From contig CALEMB010000074.1 in NCBI GenBank assembly GCA_937902805.1, forward strand, positions 1-8,597: DNA of 8,597 bases. Direction: 5' to 3'. This DNA is from an uncultured Bacteroidales bacterium (lineage in GTDB: Bacteria; Bacteroidota; Bacteroidia; Bacteroidales; F082). The notes below the pieces were generated by a model. It made no database searches. It was not told where the DNA came from and saw only the letters and a list, made by a program, of their open reading frames with translations. Both the position numbers and the translations under genes were made by a program. This document shows positions 6,175 through 8,597 of the stretch, piece by piece (positions within the stretch are counted from its first letter, which is position 1; every line of letters begins with the position of its first letter).

Positions 6175-7131
6175 ATGGGCCTATTCTCATTCCTAACCCG
6201 TAAAAAAGAACAAAAAGAAGACCTCGACAAAGGACTTGAAAAGACCAAGACCAGCGTCTTCTCGAAACTGACAAAAGCCATCGTGGGCAAGTCAACCGTC
6301 GACGATGAGGTGCTCGACAACCTGGAGGAAATCCTGATTACCTCCGACGTGGGTGTCGAAACCACCTTGAAGATCATCGACCGTATCCAGGCACGCGTGG
6401 CCCGCGACAAATATGTGGGCACCAGCGAGTTGAATCGAATCCTGAAAGAGGAAATCATGGGCCTGCTTCAGGAGAACGAGTCGGGCGACGGCACCACCTT
6501 CGACATCCCTGCCGACAAGAAACCGTATGTGATTATGGTCGTCGGCGTGAATGGTGTGGGCAAGACCACCACCATCGGCAAGTTGGCCTACAACTTCAAG
6601 AAGGCGGGCAAGAAGGTTGTGCTGGGTGCTTCCGACACCTTCCGTGCCGCTGCCGTCCGTCAGCTCCAAATCTGGGCTGAGAGGGTAGGCGTGCCGATTG
6701 TGCAACAAGGTCAGGGTGCTGACCCCGCTTCCGTGGCTTTCGACACGGTGAAGTCAGCTGTAGCCCAGGACGCTGATGTCGTCATCATTGACACGGCTGG
6801 CCGTCTGCATAACAAGGTCAACCTCATGCGCGAGCTGACCAAGATCAAGACCGTCATGCAAAAGGTTGTCCCCGATGCACCGCATGAGATCCTGCTCGTG
6901 TTGGATGCCTCCACAGGCCAGAACGCTATCGAGCAGGCCAAGCAGTTCACCGCTGCCACCGAAGTCAACGCCCTCGCGTTGACCAAGCTCGACGGCACCG
7001 CCAAGGGTGGCGTGGTCATCGGCATCTCCGACCAGTTCAAGATCCCGGTCAAATACATCGGCGTCGGCGAAGGCATCGATCATTTGCAGATTTTCGACCG
7101 CAAGGCCTTTGTGGATAGTCTTTTCGAATAA
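6175..7131 (+). CDS. ftsY: Signal recognition particle receptor GTPase FtsY
   Basis: FtsY receives SRP-ribosome-nascent-chain complexes at the inner membrane and hands them to SecYEG through paired GTP hydrolysis with Ffh. The 318-residue protein has a short charged N-terminus (MGLFSFLTRKKEQKED), then the helical N domain (about 25-105), then the G domain. Nucleotide motifs are all present: P-loop GVNGVGKTT (124-132), DTFRAAA (154-160), DTAGR (206-210), TKLDGTAKGG (270-279), and closing GVGEGIDHLQIFD (297-309). The long acidic A domain of E. coli FtsY is absent, as is normal for this phylum. The N-terminal LFSFL could act as a membrane-contact helix. ATG 6175 follows an A-rich stretch without Shine-Dalgarno. 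A terminator and a heptad palindrome separate it from the ribosomal genes; I see no clear TAnnTTTG promoter in 6077-6174, so its transcription start is uncertain. Confidence 0.97.
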   Translation: MGLFSFLTRKKEQKEDLDKGLEKTKTSVFSKLTKAIVGKSTVDDEVLDNLEEILITSDVGVETTLKIIDRIQARVARDKYVGTSELNRILKEEIMGLLQENESGDGTTFDIPADKKPYVIMVVGVNGVGKTTTIGKLAYNFKKAGKKVVLGASDTFRAAAVRQLQIWAERVGVPIVQQGQGADPASVAFDTVKSAVAQDADVVIIDTAGRLHNKVNLMRELTKIKTVMQKVVPDAPHEILLVLDASTGQNAIEQAKQFTAATEVNALALTKLDGTAKGGVVIGISDQFKIPVKYIGVGEGIDHLQIFDRKAFVDSLFE

Positions 7132-7156
7132 GTTACCTAAAAACTATAGTTGTGAT

Positions 7157-7231
7157 GACACGGGACGCGGGACTACGGGACACGGGACAACTCCCAACCG
7201 TCTCGCGTCTCGCAGTCTCGTGTCTCGCGTC
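7157..7231. repeat. Heptad palindrome upstream of rimO (element 2)
   Basis: Two 32-nt arms (7157-7188 and 7200-7231) flank an 11-nt loop. Unit lengths are 7, 7, 8, 7 and a terminal 3 in both arms, every unit starting GAC and the heptads fitting GACRCGR. After reverse-complementing arm 2, 24 of 32 positions agree and all eight differences are A/G transitions. In a + strand RNA this allows 24 Watson-Crick and five G-U pairs with only three A-C mismatches. The element ends 20 nt before the rimO ATG and begins 25 nt after the ftsY stop, so it fills most of the spacer. There is no T-run after it, so it is not a standard terminator. Confidence 0.82.
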
Positions 7232-7251
7232 TAATATGTAACCTATATCTT

Positions 7252-8541
7252 ATGAAAAGACTCACTCTAAACATAGTAACCCTCGGCTGTTCCAAAAACA
7301 AAGTCGACTCAGAGCATTTGGCCGCTTTGTTGGAGCACTGTTACCTCATTCGTCACGACTCCGAAAGGAAGTCCGATGTGGTCATCATCAACACCTGTGG
7401 CTTCATCGGTGACGCGCAGGAAGAATCCATCGACACCATCTTGGAATATGCCGAGCTGCGCAAGCAAGGCAAGATCAAGAAGCTGTATGTCACGGGATGC
7501 CTCTCGCAAAGATTCAAGAAGGACTTGCAAGCCGAAATCCATGAGGTGGATGCCTTCTACGGTGTGGAGAGCGTCAACCTTATCGCCGCAGACCTGTTGA
7601 AAGAGGAAGTGCTGACCGATTATTGCAGTCGTCGCGTACTTTCCACCCCGAAACATTATGCTTATCTGAAGATTTCTGAAGGTTGCAACCGCCGTTGTGC
7701 CTTCTGTGCCATTCCACTCATTCGTGGCGGTCATGTCTCCGTGCCGATGGACAACCTCGTCGAGGAGGCGAAAGGTTTGGCCAAGCAAGGCGTGAAGGAA
7801 CTCATCCTCATCGCCCAGGACTTGACCTATTACGGCCACGACATCGATGGCAAATCTCACATCGTGGAGTTGGTGAAGGCTCTTGCTGAAATTGACGGCT
7901 TTGAGTGGATCCGTCTGCATTACGGCTATCCTTTAGGTTTCCCTGACGAACTGCTGGATTTGATGCGCGAGAACCCCAAGATTTGTCATTACATCGACCT
8001 TCCTTTGCAGCACATCAGCACTCACATCTTGCAAGCCATGCGTCGTGGCGTGGACCACGAGCAGACCATCGGTTTTGTGGAGAATGTCCGCAAGCATGTG
8101 CCCGACATCGCCTTCCGCACCACTTTCATTGTGGGCTTCCCTGGCGAGACTGAGGAAGACTTTGAGGAACTCTGCCAATTCATCAAGGACATGCGTTTCG
8201 AGAGGGCAGGAGTGTTCGCCTTCTCGCCCGAGGAAGGCACGGCTGCCTACGAGATGAAAGATGACGTCCCCGATGAGGTGAAGCAAGAACGCGTCGACAA
8301 GTTGATGGACATCCAGCAGAACATTTCATTGGAGATTAACGCGCAGCGTGTGGGCAAGACCGAGAAAGTGCTCATCGACCGTCTCGAAGGCGACTATTAC
8401 ATTGGTCGCACGCAATACGACTCCCCCGAAGTCGATGATGAGATTCTCATTTCCGCAGAAAAAGAATTGCAGATAGGCCAATTCTACCCAGTCAAAATCA
8501 CCCAGGCGGATTATTTTGATTGCTATGGAGAAATAGTTTAG
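7252..8541 (+). CDS. rimO: Ribosomal protein uS12 methylthiotransferase RimO
   Basis: RimO is a radical-SAM enzyme with two [4Fe-4S] clusters that adds a methylthio group to a conserved Asp of ribosomal protein uS12. The 429-residue protein has the full architecture. The N-terminal methylthiotransferase domain (1-125) has three cluster cysteines: C13 (LGCSKNKVDSE), C49 (NTCGF) and C83 (TGCLSQR). The radical-SAM domain has CxxxCxxC at C145, C149 and C152 (EGCNRRCAFCAIP). The C-terminal TRAM RNA/protein-binding domain covers about 367-429. LGCSKNKVDSE and LQHIS favour RimO over MiaB. One oddity is that the segment after the cluster reads GHVSVP, where a basic residue (SRP or SKP) is the usual form I recall. 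The ATG has no Shine-Dalgarno, and a large palindrome lies 20 nt upstream. The TAG stop lies inside a tandem repeat. The gene is probably read through from ftsY. Confidence 0.96.
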   Translation: MKRLTLNIVTLGCSKNKVDSEHLAALLEHCYLIRHDSERKSDVVIINTCGFIGDAQEESIDTILEYAELRKQGKIKKLYVTGCLSQRFKKDLQAEIHEVDAFYGVESVNLIAADLLKEEVLTDYCSRRVLSTPKHYAYLKISEGCNRRCAFCAIPLIRGGHVSVPMDNLVEEAKGLAKQGVKELILIAQDLTYYGHDIDGKSHIVELVKALAEIDGFEWIRLHYGYPLGFPDELLDLMRENPKICHYIDLPLQHISTHILQAMRRGVDHEQTIGFVENVRKHVPDIAFRTTFIVGFPGETEEDFEELCQFIKDMRFERAGVFAFSPEEGTAAYEMKDDVPDEVKQERVDKLMDIQQNISLEINAQRVGKTEKVLIDRLEGDYYIGRTQYDSPEVDDEILISAEKELQIGQFYPVKITQADYFDCYGEIV

Positions 8542-8584
8542 AATTGAGAATTGAGAATTGAGAGTTTAGAATTGAGAATTGAGA
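8535..8584 (+). repeat. GAATTGA heptad array overlapping the rimO stop codon
   Basis: Six consecutive in-phase 7-nt units cover 8541-8582: GAATTGA three times, a variant GAGTTTA, then GAATTGA twice, followed by GA. A similar variant (TAGTTTA, 8534-8540) precedes the first unit. A 22-nt segment at 8535-8556 is therefore repeated exactly at 8563-8584, a 28-nt (four-heptad) higher-order period. The rimO TAG stop (8539-8541) falls within the repeat. The rest of the window to 8597 shows no recognisable gene start. Confidence 0.75.
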
Positions 8585-8597
8585 CATGCGAAGCATT

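Noticed and set aside
7145..7152. TATAGTTG as a promoter box for rimO
   Set aside because: It misses one base of TAnnTTTG and has no convincing -33 element at 19-21 nt; read-through from ftsY is equally likely.
7157..7231. Intrinsic terminator for ftsY
   Set aside because: The stem is long, but what follows is TAATATGTAACC rather than a T-run, so standard intrinsic termination is not supported.

Overview
The window reads as a chromosomal segment from a member of the Bacteroidota, most likely a Bacteroidales-like gut or rumen lineage. The evidence is a fused formiminotransferase-cyclodeaminase, a DUF5723-type outer-membrane protein, a bL33 / DUF4295 small-protein pair ahead of ftsY and rimO, matches to the Bacteroidota -7 promoter box TAnnTTTG, and a general lack of Shine-Dalgarno sites. 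Every gene lies on the + strand.

Layout. (1) 1-608 is the C-terminal half of imidazolonepropionase (hutI), step three of histidine breakdown. (2) 609-713 is a spacer filled by a composite palindrome. (3) 714-3645 is a tight two-gene unit: an uncharacterised lipoprotein, then, 4 nt later, a DUF5723-like outer-membrane protein. (4) 3646-3893 holds a -7 promoter box, a leader of about 185 nt with several nested or competing helices, and AT-rich 7-nt tandem repeats abutting the next start codon. (5) 3894-5594 is ftcD, the bifunctional enzyme that passes the formimino group from formiminoglutamate to tetrahydrofolate and deaminates the product. (6) 5610-6076 is a compact ribosomal-protein transcription unit: promoter, rpmG (bL33), the DUF4295 protein (probably the Bacteroidota ribosomal protein bL38), and an intrinsic terminator. 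(7) 6175-7131 is ftsY (SRP receptor GTPase). (8) 7252-8541 is rimO (uS12 methylthiotransferase). (9) 8535-8584 is a tandem 7-nt repeat that includes the rimO stop codon.

Together the genes cover the end of the histidine-to-glutamate route (hutI, ftcD), an envelope protein pair placed between those two catabolic genes, and a translation / protein-targeting block (bL33, bL38, FtsY, RimO).

The most unusual signal is in the spacers. The gaps just before ftsY and just before rimO each hold a large imperfect palindrome. Each palindrome has two 32-nt arms built from 7-nt GACRCGR units with one 8-nt unit. The 8-nt unit is second in both arms of one element and third in both arms of the other, so the arms agree within an element while the two elements differ. 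Unrelated AT-rich 7-nt repeats sit before ftcD and after rimO, so heptanucleotide periodicity marks four spacers in 8.6 kb. This looks like a family of heptad-built hairpin elements. Whether they are selfish repeats, RNA regulatory elements or both cannot be decided from one window.
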